This document shows, one piece after another, positions 21,601-33,964 of a DNA stretch of 64,000 nt. Both the position numbers and the translations under genes were made by a program. The number at the start of each line of letters is the position of its first letter. Position 1 is the first letter of the stretch. The notes below the pieces were generated by a model that was not told the DNA's origin, did not search any database, and saw only the letters and a program-made list of their open reading frames with translations. The stretch is from Colius striatus (taxonomy: Eukaryota > Chordata > Aves > Coliiformes > Coliidae): contig NC_084790.1 of assembly GCF_028858725.1 (NCBI RefSeq), positions 374,501-438,500 of the forward strand. Reading direction: 5' to 3'.

Positions 21601-24600
21601 GCCGGCCCCTCGCTGGGCCTTTGGCCCCTGCCTCACAAGCTGCCTGGTGCTGCATTCCGGGTCGTGGCAACTCGTTGCCTTGTCCTGGCAGCATCCGTGC
21701 GGCGGCACGGCCACGCCAGCACCTTCCAGATGGCAGCAGCTAGTTGCCTGGCTGTGACAGCGCTTTCCAATGGGGCGTTAACTGGTTGTGCTGGGATGGG
21801 AACACCTCTGGTCACAGGGAGCACCTTCTGCTCGGTGGTAACTGGTTATTTTGTTCCCCCTCCCTGCGGCACCTTGACTTTTTAGGGAAGTTGTGGATTT
21901 TCCAAGTGTTTCCTGGAATTCAGGGCAGGGTACCATCACACGAGTCTCTTTTTGTTGTGCAGCTGTGTACTTTTTCTTATGGCTTTCCTAGAAAAGCCAT
22001 CGGGACCCTTCCCCTGAAGCTGTTGTTTGTGTGGATGCAGGTGGCGTTCTGCCTGGCCTCTTCCGTGTCCTTGGTGCTGGTATTGGTCACTAATCCCTTA
22101 AATCTTCTCCCAAGACCCTCCAAAAACTGGTGTCACCTCAGTCACTCAGGCTGGAACTGAGGACAAGGGCCATGCCCAGCAGCTGCTCCTTCTGTTACAT
22201 CTTTCAGTTTCCTTATGATTCTCAAGCACAGTTCAGTCCTAAATGCTGATATGATTTGTGTACAGAGAATTTAATCTCTCTGTTTGAGAGAGATCATCTC
22301 ATGTGCACCCCTAAACTTCTTTAAGTCCTTCAGTGCTACACACAGGGCTACAGGCCTTCCTTTGGCTCATGTTGCTGCTGGGTCTCTGCTGCCAGGGTCA
22401 TGTGGTGGCTGCAGACACATGTGGGATGGCTGACTTCCACCTCTTTGCCTTTCTTTAATCACTTCATCATTCTGAACTTGCTGATTTCTTTGTCCCCCCA
22501 AGATGTGCCATCAACAGTCAGGATGCTCTCCCCATAGCACCTCTCATTTGCCTGTGCATCCTCCAGCCCGACAACCCCTTGCTGCCAGGGGTCAGTTGTT
22601 TCTCTGTGTAGCTGCACCTTGAGTGTTGGGTTTTGGACCCTTGACTACAAGAAGGAAACGGGCCCAAGTTGGCCCAGGGGAGGCTGAGATTGGAGCTGAG
22701 GCAGAACTGTCTCTCAGCCCAGAGTTGGGCAGTTTCACAGCTGCTCTGTTGTGTCTCTTGTTGCAGGTGACTGAAAACTTCCTAAGCAAAGAAGTCACCT
22801 ACGTGGTATCCAGCAACAGAGAAGCCAAAGGAGGCAAAGGCAGAGCTTGGGCTGAGAGGCGGAGCAGCACAAGTGCCAAAGATGCCAAAGCCACAGGCCC
22901 AGTGCCTTCTGCCTCCAAAGGGACCCAGACCAGACCTCACCAGAAGCCACCAGACGCTGTAAGACCTGTAGAGGTTTAAGCCACCTCAAAGGTTGTCCCA
23001 AGGGATCTGTGGAGTGAACCTGGGAGCAGTGTTGGAAGGTGTTGTGTGTTTTTGCCCTGGCCTGGCTGTTCATGTTCATAACCATGTTCCTAGTTTCTGC
23101 ACATCATTGTCTGCTCAAATGTGTGTTTCTCAAGCTCCGAGCTGGTGAACAGGGATATCTGCTCCCAGGGCAAAGGAGACAGAGGGCTTGGGTGCTTCCC
23201 AACAGGACAAGCAGTTGTTCTGATGCAGAGGTGTGTCTGGAAGAACCAGAGTAGACAAGATAAAACCACTGCTCACAGGCAGGGCAAGGCTGTTGTAGCC
23301 TGAAGATCTGCAAGGGTAGCCTGCATGAATGGGCTTCTCCAGGTCCCATTCACCCTGCCAGGGCTGAGATATCTGGTAAGTGGTGCTTGAGGAGAGCCTC
23401 CTGCCCTAGCCTGGGCCAGGGCACCTCTGCCAGTGGATCTAGGCCGCCTGCAGGTGGGAAGCAGCGCGGGTTTTCACTGAGTGCTCACAGCACTGGCACT
23501 TCACAGCACTAGCCATCTGTCTTACAAAGAGCTTAAGCTATCTGCTGAAGTCATTGGCTTGCAGATGAGGCTGTTCCTGACCCCTGCCAGCCTGGAGTGC
23601 AGCAGGCAGGCTTTCTGAGCTGAGGTGCTGCTTCCTCTTGGCTCACTCTGGAGCATTTGTTGCTGCTGGATAAACCCCGAGCCTTGGCTGAGCAGCTGCT
23701 CAGCACACACCTAATGGGTGCCTCTGTGGTTTGCATTCCCTGGCAATGCCCAGTCCTGCTGTCTGAGATGAAGTCTTGGCCAGACTCCCTTCCCTAGCAG
23801 CGAGCAGGTATCACTAGAAGTCGTTCCTGCTGGACAGCCATGCTGCCCTCAGCTTGCTGCTGCCTCTTTGCTTTATCGTAGCACTCGGCCGCTTTCTCTG
23901 CAGGTGCTGATCAGCAGGGGAAAGGAGCTGCTGCAGAAGGCCATGAAGAATCAGGTGAGCAGCGTCTGGATGGGCTTTTCTGTAGCCAGGGATATTCAAA
24001 GGACTGCTGAGCAGTGTAGAACCAGTGCCAGCCACTGCTCCAGAGCCCCTGCCTGCTGAAGGGAGCAGATTCTGGGGCTGGGAAGGGTATGAAGCAGTTG
24101 CTTGTGGCTCTGCAAAGTATTATGCAGTGCTCCTGGGCACTGTTCTTCACAGAGCTGTGCCATCTGTCCATTTGAGTACTTCCGAGGCCTGTCCCAGTGA
24201 TCTGGGTGCTCAGCACAATAGAATTATGAACACAGGACCCATCATTAGATGGATTTTCAGCCTAGAAAGGACTCAAGCCACATAGCTGGTGTAACAGACT
24301 ACCCTGGAGTCCTTCCCCTCATATCACAAGCACCCAAGAGAGTCTCAGTGTCTACCCTAGAAGCTCATGCTACAGCAGGGATTAACAATTTGACCTAGAT
24401 GCTACTGTTAATTTTGGGCAGATAAAGTGTGAGTTTGAACCTGTTCTGCTGTGCCCTGATTTTAATAACAGCAAAGGTCTGTCGATTAGGCAACAGGGAG
24501 ATCTCTCTATACTGGCTTTAAAGCTGCACATGCTCACACAGCCGTGCCTGCTCAGAGCTGGGCCTTGCCAGACCTCTCTGTTTGTACAGGACACCTGCAG

Positions 24601-27600
24601 TGGCAGCAGCATCCTGGCCAACGCTCGCCTGTGGGGAGTCCAGATCTTGCACGTGGATGGTATCCTTCTCTGCAGGACGGAGTGTAGCTGCTGGGAATCA
24701 GGGATTTGTGAGCCAGGTGCAGCAGAAGTGATGTGGTGAGCGTAGGAATAAATTGCAAGCAGTACCTGATACATGGCTTCTGCCCTCCTGCCGTGGCTAG
24801 CTGGGTCTGCCCCTCACAAGCCACATCAGCACATGCTGCTGCCACGTTTGCAAGAGCAAACACTGGGTATGTGTAATGTGCTGAAGCTGTAACGTTAGCA
24901 AGTGTTAATAGCTTGGTCAGTTCATTAATTTGTTCCAAAAAGACCATTTGTCCTAATTGACCTGTGGGTACAGACCATGCTAATGGCAGGGTTTGGTCAT
25001 TTTTAATTAGGCAGGGCTGGTGTTGGAGGCTGTGTGCTGGAAGGTGCTTCCCACGGCAGTGATGGATGGGGAGGGGGTGACGGGAAGGACGGATGATGAA
25101 ACTGCTTCTAATCATAGTCCTGGAGTAACAGGTTCCTGAGCGGCTGCTGACAGTGACACACGGCGCGGCTGGGCCCGGCTGGGGTGCTGCTGCTGCACAG
25201 CCTGCCAGGGCTTTCCACTGCCAGGGGCTGTCTGCCTGCTGCACAGTTCCTGACAGTGGCTTGTTTCTGCAGAGACTCAGAGCCAACCCCAGCTCCGCTG
25301 TGGAGCCTGTTGGGGTGCTGTCCCTCAGAGCACTCCTCCTTGGCTGCTGAGGCTCAGGGGCTGCGCTTTTCCCCGCTGGGGATGGGGAGTTAGGCTCGTG
25401 CTGCAGCCCGTGGAGGGGAACTGCTCACCTTTCCCTGCTGAGCTGTGGCTCTTTGACATCCCACCTGCCCAGAAATGCTGTCGTACACCCAGCAGCTGCT
25501 GCACGCCGTCCCGGCCGGGAGCAAGCGGAGCCAGGAGTCTGAGGTAACAGCCTCAGGCCGGCCAGCCCGAGGTGCCCAGCACCCTTCGGGGCCTCTGAGC
25601 AACCCCCCCAGCTCCTCTCCTGCCGGTGGGGTGAGGGAGGTTTTCATCCAGCACTGGGCAATCTGCTGCTGCTGCTGCTTATTGCTGGAGATGACAAAAT
25701 GCAAACCATTGTTCCTTTTATAAAGTGGGAGTAAAAGCAGAGGAGAGTGAGGCAGGCTTTAGTTACCAGCATCATCTGCAGCACAGCTAGTGCTGGTCCT
25801 CACTGGGGGTCTGAGGATGAATAAGGTGGTGGGTGGGGAGTGAACTGTCTGCAGTATTTCCAACATGTTGGAGAGGTCAGGGAGGAGGGAGGGCATGAGA
25901 TCAGGGAGTGGCAGCCTGTATGTCATATTTGAAACCAACTCCAGATACCTTGGGAGACACATTATCAAGGGCAGGTGATTGCAGGAGCCCTGGAGCAGTG
26001 GGGGAGGCTGCTGGAATCTCGCTTTGGCCCTCTGGGATCAGTAGTTACTGCTCTGCCTGTCCCGACTCTCCCACTAAACGTGTCCCTTTTCCCTTTAGGC
26101 GAAGTGCCCTGCCTCCAGATCGAAGACTCACAAAGGTAGGCCTGGAAGTTGTGCTCCTCTCTGGGCTCGGGTGCAGAGCTGCTTGAAGAAGCCTCATTTA
26201 GAATCTGAAAATCCATCAGAAACTTGAGCAGTCCAAAAGAGACCAACTGTTAAGGCAGTTTCTCTGGAATGGGCTTTGTAACTCCTTGTTTGAGTGTTGA
26301 TGCAGCCTCCTAAGCCTTGTATTTCAGGCAGTGTTTTTGAAAATCCCCTGGAGCCGTTGCAGTGCAGCTCCTGGATCCTGAGGCACCTGGGAAGGTGCTG
26401 CTGGCACCGAGCCTCCCATCCACAGCCTCAAACCAAGGCTGCTGGAGAATAATGCATCCTACGGAGCAGAGCGTGTTCCTCACAGCCCACTCACTGCTGT
26501 GAGGCTGAAATGTACTGCTGAGACACCAGTCTAGGGATAAGGCTTCCAAAGGAGGAGGGAGGGGGGAACCAGGTTCTCATCTGCAATGAGACAAGAGCCA
26601 ATTGTGGGGCTGAGATTGGCACCAGTGACGTCAGTCGATTTGTGACTCGTTTGACTTCGCTTGTCAGAGCGAACATTCAGTGATGCCTCAGAGCAGGCTC
26701 CAACCTGGCTTCTGTGTGTGACACTGGGAAGATGATTTTCCAGTTTTAAGGAGGGAAAGTGGTAAAAAAGGCTGGAGAAGCTGTCTGATAAGGCAGATGG
26801 TTGGCCACAAGCTCAGAGCTCTTCATTGCGGCACACTTTGAACTGTGTCGCTGCTCAGCACTCTGCCCTGCGAGCTCAGGACGTGCACCAGCCTGGGCTT
26901 TATCTAGGGCCCCCAGAACAGCCTGGCTTTAGAAGTGCTGAGCATTTGGCAGCATCTAGGTGGAAAAATCGATCCTGCACTTAAATAGCTGCTTTAGTGA
27001 TGTAAGAGGGCGTTTGAAAGCTCAGGATGAGGCTCGAGGAACTCACTGGTGAGGACACGTGGACTTGGCCTTTCTGCAGAGGGAGGCTGACATTCCTTTG
27101 GAGGAAATGGCATTGAGTGCTTCTTCACAGAGAGGGTTGTTGGGCAGTGTCCCAGGCTGCCCAGGGAGGTGGGGGAGTGCCCAGCCCTGGAGGGAAGCTG
27201 TGGTGCTGAGGGCCAGGGGGTAGTGCTGGGCTGGGCAGGGTGAGGGCAGGGCTGGTACTGCAGCAGCTTCAAGGGCTTTTCCAACTGAAATGATTCCGTG
27301 ATCACAAGAAATGAGCCCCCTTGCCCTTCAGAGGCAATGAAGGAGGCAGGAGAGGTTGGTTTCAGGGTCAGGCAGATGCCTGTGGGAACACCTTGGGGCT
27401 CGTTTCTTTTTTAACCAGATCTGCACTCAGATTTCCAGGCTGAGTGTAACGTTATCACTTGTGAGCTGAACGTTCCTGCCAGGCAGGAGGGACCTGGCAG
27501 CCCCTTCTGCCAGACTGGCTCTGACAGCCTTTTCCCTGAGTGCACTGCTGAGGCTTTCTCCTGCTCCCCTGACATGTATTATTAAACAGGAGCATCACTG

Positions 27601-30600
27601 CCGGCCCAGGCCCAGCCAAGGCCAGCTATTGCCCTTCAGTGGTGTCCTCATGCCAGGCTTGGCTGTACCACATGCTGGGTTGTCTTCAGCAGCTCCTGCT
27701 GCTTTATCCCAACCACCCCGAGCCATTCCCAACTCCAGGACATTGTGTAAATGGCAGGAAAGGTGCTGGAAGGGTTGGTGCAGAGCTCTGAGCTTGTGCA
27801 ACTGCTGCTGCAGCTTGATTCTTACAATGGATACTTGGTGCTTGTAAGTACTGGTGAGGACCCCCTCAGCCTTCTCCAGGCTGACCAGCCCCAGGGCCCA
27901 CAGCCTTTCCTCAGCAGGAACATGCTCCAGTGCCCTGAGCATCTTGGTGGCTCTGTACTGGCCTCTCTCCAGCACTTCCCTGTCCCTCTGGAGCTGGGCA
28001 GCCCACAACTGGACACAGGACTCCAGATGAGGCCTCAGCAGATATGGCAGAGCAGAGGGGGAGCAGAACCTCCCTTGCCCTGCTGCCCACACTCTTCTTG
28101 TGGCCCTCCTGAGTGCTCTGGGGACAGGGAGTTGTTGTAGATTACCCAAAGAGCTGTTTTGGCTGCGCTGATGTCACTTGGCATTCGGGGGTGTCAGAAG
28201 CACTGATGGGCTTGGCTCTGTAGCTCAATTCTGTTGAGGAATGAATGAATAAGGAGGGAATTTGGCCAGGACAGCTTCTGACCAGTTTGCTTTCTAGCAG
28301 GAAAATTGAAGCCCCCTTTCCTGAAGGTTGAAGACCAGAGCAGGTAAGTGAGATCTTTCTGAACGTCACCCCTTGAAACCTGGGGTTTGCATTGAGTATT
28401 CTGTCTGCAAGGCAGTGTGGCTCCTTTGAAGACCCGTGATGCACAGGGAAGCTGAGCCTCTCCTCGAGGGAGGCAAATGCAGAGAAACAATCTGGGAGGC
28501 TCATATGTCAGGGAGGAAGGGACGTGTCAAACGAGACTTGGCAACAGTTTACTTCTTTGCTCAGATTCTGTGTGTGATCCTCAGCGAGTCACTTAATCTG
28601 CTTCAGCCCTCTGAAATGAGGAAGGAGATTGGAACACGCCAGGTCAGGGCCTGTAACTTGATTACAGCGTCCAGCACGGGGGGATCTGATCCCTGTGGTG
28701 TTTGACAGCTCTGTAACCCTAACGGTGTCCCAGCACCAGCTCATTGTTCCGAGGGCGATGCTTCGGGCAGCTGCAGAGCCGAGTGTTTGGGTTGTACCTG
28801 CTGCATGCAGTGAAGTGTGAGGAGAGGTGTCTGGGAACCAAAACCTTCCTGTGCTGCTGTGTAGCTGCAGATGTTGTGCTGGCTACTGCTGGTGTGCCTT
28901 GGGGGCAGAGGGGAGTGTTTGGCTGAGCAGTGAGCGTGCCTCCTGGTCAAAATGTACTCCCCACCAGTGCCACTATTGGGAATTGGGTTTGGTGCTTCCA
29001 GGGAGAAGTGGGAAATCTCTGGAAGAGGCAGATGGAGGGGAAGGGGTAGGTGATGTCTCATCCTAAATGACGCAGCACCTCCTCTGAGGGAGGAACAACT
29101 CCACCTATGCTGACCCTGCCACAGGCCTCATGTCCTCATCTGCTTCTTTCAGGCAGTTCAGACCCTTCCATCACCAGTTCAAAAGCTTTCCCAACATCAA
29201 CTTTCTGGCACCCAAAAGCTCCAGCCCATTTGAGCCTCTGAAAAGCTTCTCCAACTCCTGCAGAGCCAGGTAGGTTGTGAAAGTCTTTAACCCAACTCTC
29301 CCAACAGCTGCCTTGCTGGTTCTTGGGGCCTGGAGAGCCACTTGCCCTGTCCTGGGCTAAAGAGCTGTAGCCCGAGGGCAGCACAGCCCCCAGCCCTCAC
29401 CAGGCTGCTGGGTGCCTGCTGGTGCTGAGGGCAGGGAAGATCTTTGCCCTTCCCTTGCAGGGGAGTGGAGGGCTCTCCAGGGCGCAGTGCAGGGGAGAAG
29501 AGCCCCCGCTCCACACCAGTCACTGTGCCGAGGAGAAGAAGGGGGTTCTGTGAGTGCTGCCAGGAGACCTTCGAGGAGCTACAGAAGGTAAATGTGTTCC
29601 CCTGGGACCTGGTTCCTTGAAAAAGCTCCGAGGGCCACTCAGTGGCTTCATTAATCATGTCCTCCCTGTCAGCAGCGTGAATTGTTGTGGGAGGCAGGCA
29701 GATTGCTCTGTACAGCCCTCACGGGACCTGGTGGCATCAGCCTCACAGACGAGAGCCAGAGCATCTCTGTTCTCTGACCCCCTGCTCTGGGCAAGCAACA
29801 GATTTGAAGGCTGGAGCGTGACATGCTCATCCCCAGGGCTGGCAGAGCCTGGCCTGGAAGGTGGGAGCCTGTTCCCCAGCAGCTGGGGAGGGCACAGGCT
29901 GATTCACAGGGCGCAGGGAGGGAGGTTTTGTCATCTCCTGGAAGATGCCAACCAACGTGGCTCTCAGAGGCCAGGCTTTGGTGAGAGACAGGAGGTATTG
30001 GGAGGCTGTTCCTGCTAGCTGCTGGGGAAGGCCGTGGGCTGCTGTTAGCCAGCCCCAGCCTCCTCAGAGCAGGTGTCTATGGGAACACAGCACGAGCTGG
30101 AAGCAGCCGGGGCACAGCGTTGCCCACGTTCCCAAACCTGCTTCCAAACCGCAGCTTTACCTGGTGAGAAGGCTGTTAGTCTCGGTCAGGCTGTGGGGAG
30201 CGGCTGTGGCTGCACGTTTGCCTCCTGTGAGCGTCACTAACAGAGCCTGTGGCACCCACAGCACCTGCGGAGCCCCGGCCACGAGCGCTTCGCGCGGGAC
30301 GCCTCGCACTACGCGGCCCTGGACCGCCTCATCGCCCAGCTCCTGCCCAGGTGAGTCCCTGCCCAGCTGCTGCCTCCTGGGGCTGAGAGCAGCCTTGTGC
30401 CCCACGTGGGCTGGGCTGCCCTGGGCCTGGCCTGCAGCTCCCGCCCGGTGCCAGGGAATTGCTCTGCGAGAGCAGCGGGCGACGGCTGCAGGACTGACTG
30501 GGCACCTGCCAGGCACAGCTTACGTGAGCCTTTCGGTGGCTTCTCTGCTTCAGGGAATTGCCCCTGGGCTTCCAGCACCTCTTACCCTAGAAAGGGCAGC

Positions 30601-32227
30601 TGAGCCCATCTCCTGTCACTGTGTGTGGCACGAACCCCGCTGCTCTGGCGTGCTCCTGTGCCTAGGCCCGGGGGCAGAGGTGCCTCGTGCTGCCCATCTC
30701 CCCTGCCAGCAGCACCGTCACTGACTGCTGAGCCTCACGCCTCAAAATGTCCAACCACCTCCTGAGCAAGGGCTTCAGACACCTGCACTGCAGGCAAGCC
30801 TCATCTCTCTGGTGGGAGGGTGTTGCTAAGGGCTGGAGAGCAGCGAGCGTTAACTGATGGCTCTTCTCAGGGTGCCTGGGTCCTGCCTGACGGCCGAACG
30901 CGCGGCGCCTCACACGCCCGTCGCTGGCGGAACCCAGATGCTGACAGCACAGCTGAGATGGGACAGGGAGCAGCCTGAGCCGGGGGCTGTGGAGCTGGGA
31001 ACTGCCACGGAGCACCATCGTGGCCTGAAGACTGAGAGCTGTTCCCCTTGCCTGCCCAGGGACAGGGTCAGTAACCCCAGAGGAGGAGGGGGGGTGTCCA
31101 AGGACTGCTCAGGGGGGCTGCCCGCTGGAGGGGCCTGTGCTGCCCGTGACCCTCCAGAGGGATCTGCCCCTGGGGGGCTGGATGGGAGCTCAGCCCCTGG
31201 CCTGGGCTGGGGGACTCACAGAGCCACTGCTCACAGACCAGAGGCAACTGCTGCTTCATCTGAACCTCTCAGACAGCAAGTGCCTGGGGCTATCTGCCAT
31301 CTCCCACCAGCACTGCCCACCTCCAGGAAACGCCGGCTCTCCTCCAGACGTGGCACCCCGGGGAAGAGGCCCCGGCTGGAGCTGGCTGGGGGTGGCTTCT
31401 CTGCATGTGGGCAGAGGACTGTGGTGGAGGGGGAGCTGGGGGGCTGGGGGGCAGGACAGATGCCTGAGCCAGGCTGTCCCAGGGTGCTGGGGGCAGGCAA
31501 CGTGCCCTCGAGCACACAGCTCTCTAACACACCTCACGGCTGCCTTGGCTCGGGCTGGTACCCGTGTGGGAGACCTGGGCACCCTGTGTCAGGGCCAGGT
31601 TCCCTTCAGGCCGTGTCTGGGGCTGTTGGTCCTGCAGAGCCTGCTGCAGCCCACGAGTGTGGCCAGGGCAGAGTGAGCCCTGGTGCCCAGAGGAAGCATC
31701 TTGGAAGGGAGAGTAGGAACGCACCCAGAAATGAGAATAGTGGTGATGTGGAGAGCACAGGGAGTGTGAGCAGCTGTGCTGCTGGCTGGGTGCACCCTCC
31801 TGCCCTGCCTGGGGCTGGAGACAGATGTTGCCGCTCGCTCTGTGTCAGAGCAGCAGAGAAATCAGCCCCCAAAGCCCCTGAGGGGCCCGAGTGGGTGCAG
31901 GGCCCTGGGCAGCCCCTGCCTCTGCTCCCTCACCCTCAGCCCCCTCACACCCACAGCACAAGCTCTGCCGAGTCAGGCCGGAGTGTGCAGCTGCTCCCTG
32001 CAGCCACGGGCCCCCAGGACAGCAGGGCTGGGGACAGGGACCTGCTGCAGAGGACACACACCAAGGTGAGGGACAGTGGGTACGAGTCCCAGCTCTGCTC
32101 AGCCCTGGCACAGCAGCCCGAGCTGCCCTGGGTGGGCAGGGAGGACAGGACCTGCCGGGGCTGCTGCACGGATGCAGCTGCAGCCTCCTTCCCTGTGTTT
32201 GAGGCCTTTTTTTGGCAGCTGGACTAG
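21420..32227 (+). CDS. DBF4B: DBF4B (DRF1/ASKL1), regulatory subunit of CDC7 kinase
   Basis: Eleven exons in frame: 21420-21527, 22767-22958, 23904-23954, 24590-24659, 25473-25543, 26099-26135, 28301-28343, 29153-29269, 29461-29587, 30262-30350, 30871-32227; 753 residues. ATG context GCCATGG. Residues about 11-60 form motif N, BRCT-like ([26 protein letters not shown]). Motif M is at about 178-210 ([20 protein letters not shown]). Motif C is a DBF4-type zinc finger at 260-279, ligands C260, C263, H273, H279 (CX2CX9HX5H) split over two exons. Motifs M and C wrap and activate CDC7, which phosphorylates MCM proteins at replication origins. The last exon encodes about 450 residues of low-complexity, Pro/Gly/Ser-rich tail ending FWQLD, probably disordered and fast-evolving; it contains a short RDSGYESQL motif. 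DBF4B rather than DBF4 is chosen by sequence and by position between CCDC43 and ADAM11. Confidence 0.94.
24660..25472 (+). other. DBF4B intron 4, candidate U12-type GT-AG intron
   Basis: The donor reads GTATCCTTCT, matching the first eight positions of the U12 5' splice consensus. Upstream of the acceptor, CTCTTTGAC near 25453-25461 matches the U12 branch consensus at 7 of 9 positions, its A 13-17 nt before the exon depending on the exact count. Weaker than the two CCDC43 cases. Phase 1, splitting a Glu codon. Confidence 0.55.
27050..27306 (+). repeat. CR1 LINE 3' fragment in DBF4B intron 6
   Basis: Plus-orientation, diverged CR1: CAGAGAGGGTTGTTGGGCAG, GGCTGCCCAGGGAGG, GCCCTGGAGGGA, and an end TTTTCCAACTGAAATGATTCCGTGATC. 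About 255 bp. Confidence 0.85.
27700..28140 (-). repeat. CR1 LINE fragment with ORF2 C-terminal remnant
   Basis: Minus-orientation CR1. Its translation keeps a recognisable end of the CR1 ORF2 (reverse transcriptase) protein, e.g. [45 protein letters not shown]. Phrases include GTGCCCTGAGCATCTTGGTG and GGCCTCTCTCCAGCACTTCC. The reading frame is a decayed fragment, not a gene. It sits in the same DBF4B intron as the copy at 27050 but in opposite orientation. Confidence 0.9.
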
Positions 32228-32620
32228 CTAAAGCCACCTCCTGGCTGCTCTCCGGGCCCTCAGCAGCAGCTGGGAAGGGGCTGGAAGGGGCTTCACCACC
32301 TCCCTCCCTGGCTGGAGGGGGACGTGCAGCCCAGGGCTGGCAGAGTGGGGCAGCTGCAGCAACCCCAGGGAGCGACCCCTGTGCTGCTCTGCTCCTCCTG
32401 CCCACCCTGGGCTTGGCATCTTCCCTCCCCTGGTGCTGTTCTGCCTCCTTCCAGGGCTGCTGCTGAGCTGGGTCACACTCTGCCCCAGGCCTGGAGGTGC
32501 AGAGCTGTGTTCCTCACCTGCCTTGTGCTGGCTGGGGGCCTTGGGGCATTTACGGCCGATTTTGTATTTAGATGTGTGCACAAGCTGGGACCAAGGTTTT
32601 AGCAGACTCTTAAACTTTTA

Positions 32621-32626
32621 AATAAA
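32621..32626 (+). terminator. DBF4B poly(A) signal AATAAA
   Basis: Canonical hexamer 394 bp after the DBF4B stop, within TTTTAAATAAAACAG, followed by GT-rich sequence. It fits a short 3' UTR. Confidence 0.7.
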
Positions 32627-32649
32627 ACAGAAGGTGAGATCTGGTTCTG

Positions 32650-33964
32650 CTGTATGGAGGGTAAAGGGGGGTCTCGAGACCACTCCCCATCTCCTGGCAT
32701 GTCCCTCGGGGGCTGCAGGGATGGAACCTTGCTGGCACAGGGCAGCAGAGGAGAGAGAGGCTGGAGCAGGGACAGAAAATGGGTCAAAAAGGTTTAAAGG
32801 TGTCTGAGGCAGAGTGAGCCTCTGTCCCCTGGGCAAGGGTCTGAATTCCCTACTCTGCTCTACCCCCCTCCCTCCCACAGCTGCCATCAACTGGGCTTTA
32901 CTGGGGCTTTTCTCCTCCCAGCTCCCCCAGTATCCCCAGGGGTGAATGTGGCTTCACAGCATCCCCTGAAATGGGGAAGCCCCTGGGGCAGCCCTGTTTG
33001 TGGTGCTTCACAGGGGTGCTGCCCAGCTGCAGGTGGAGACCCGCCCCACACACCTCAGGGTGACAGCACCCCCCAGACAGGGGCTGAGCAGCCCCCCCCC
33101 AGAGCCAGCACTGGTGGGGACTGGGGAGGGGGCTTCAGTCCCGGCTGGGGTCTCTTCTGATGGCTGGGGGTCCTGGTACGGGCTGTGGCCTCGGTACCAG
33201 TTGGAAGCTCTGGTACTGGTCAGGTGGGTTTTGGTGCTGGCCAGGGGCTTGGCACGAGCTAGGGCCAGGGAGAGACTTGGTCCCAGCAGGGAGAGGGGCT
33301 CAGTACGGGCTGGGACGGTCAGACCCCTGTGCTGGGGCAGGAGGGTGGTACTGCTGTGGTCTCCCTGGGGTGTCCTGTACCGGCTGGGGGCAGAAACTGG
33401 TGTCTGGCACCTGCCTGGGGGGCTCCAGTCCCATCGAAGGGCTCAGTGCTGGTGGGGAAGGACAGTGCTGGTGTGTGGTGGCTTGGCACTGGTGTGTGGG
33501 GGTCCTGTCCTCGGGGGGGTGCAGAGTGACTGAGGGGGTCAGTACTGGTGCTGCTGTACTGAAGAGGGGCTGGTCCTGGCTGGTCCTTTGCAACCCCGGC
33601 AGGGGCCGTGGGGGTGGGCGGCCCGGGCCGGGGGGCGATGCCGGGGCCGGGGGGCGATGCCGGGGCCGCCGGTGCTGCAGTGCCGGGGGTGCTGGCGGCG
33701 CTGCGGCAGCCGGGGCGAGGCGGGGGGGGGGGCCGGGCCGGGCCGGGGCCGGGGGGCGGCGGCGGGGCCGGGGCGGGGCCGGGCGGCCCCGGGGCGGGCG
33801 CTGCCGGTGCCGCTGCCGGCGCCGGTGCCGGTGCCGCGCGCGTGCGGAGGGGGCGGGGGCGGCGCTCCGGGCCCGGCCCGGGGCTGCGGGGACGGGCGGC
33901 GAGGGGCAGGACGGTCCCCGGCTCCGCGGGCCCGGCGCGGCCGCGCTCGGATTATGCGGGAGCC
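32650..33964 (+). promoter_or_regulatory. DBF4B-ADAM11 intergenic region and ADAM11 CpG-rich promoter
   Basis: No gene seen from 32650 to 33590; the sequence is G-rich with degenerate GGTACTGG/GGGGCT repeats around 33170-33560. From about 33590 to the ADAM11 ATG the sequence is almost pure G+C with many GGGGCGGGG boxes and long G runs (33720-33790), as in a TATA-less CpG-island promoter. G-quadruplex formation is likely but not tested. Confidence 0.6.

Noticed and set aside
27595-28149. 184-residue minus-strand frame as a host gene
   Set aside because: Its recognisable part is the end of the CR1 ORF2 protein; it is a repeat remnant.
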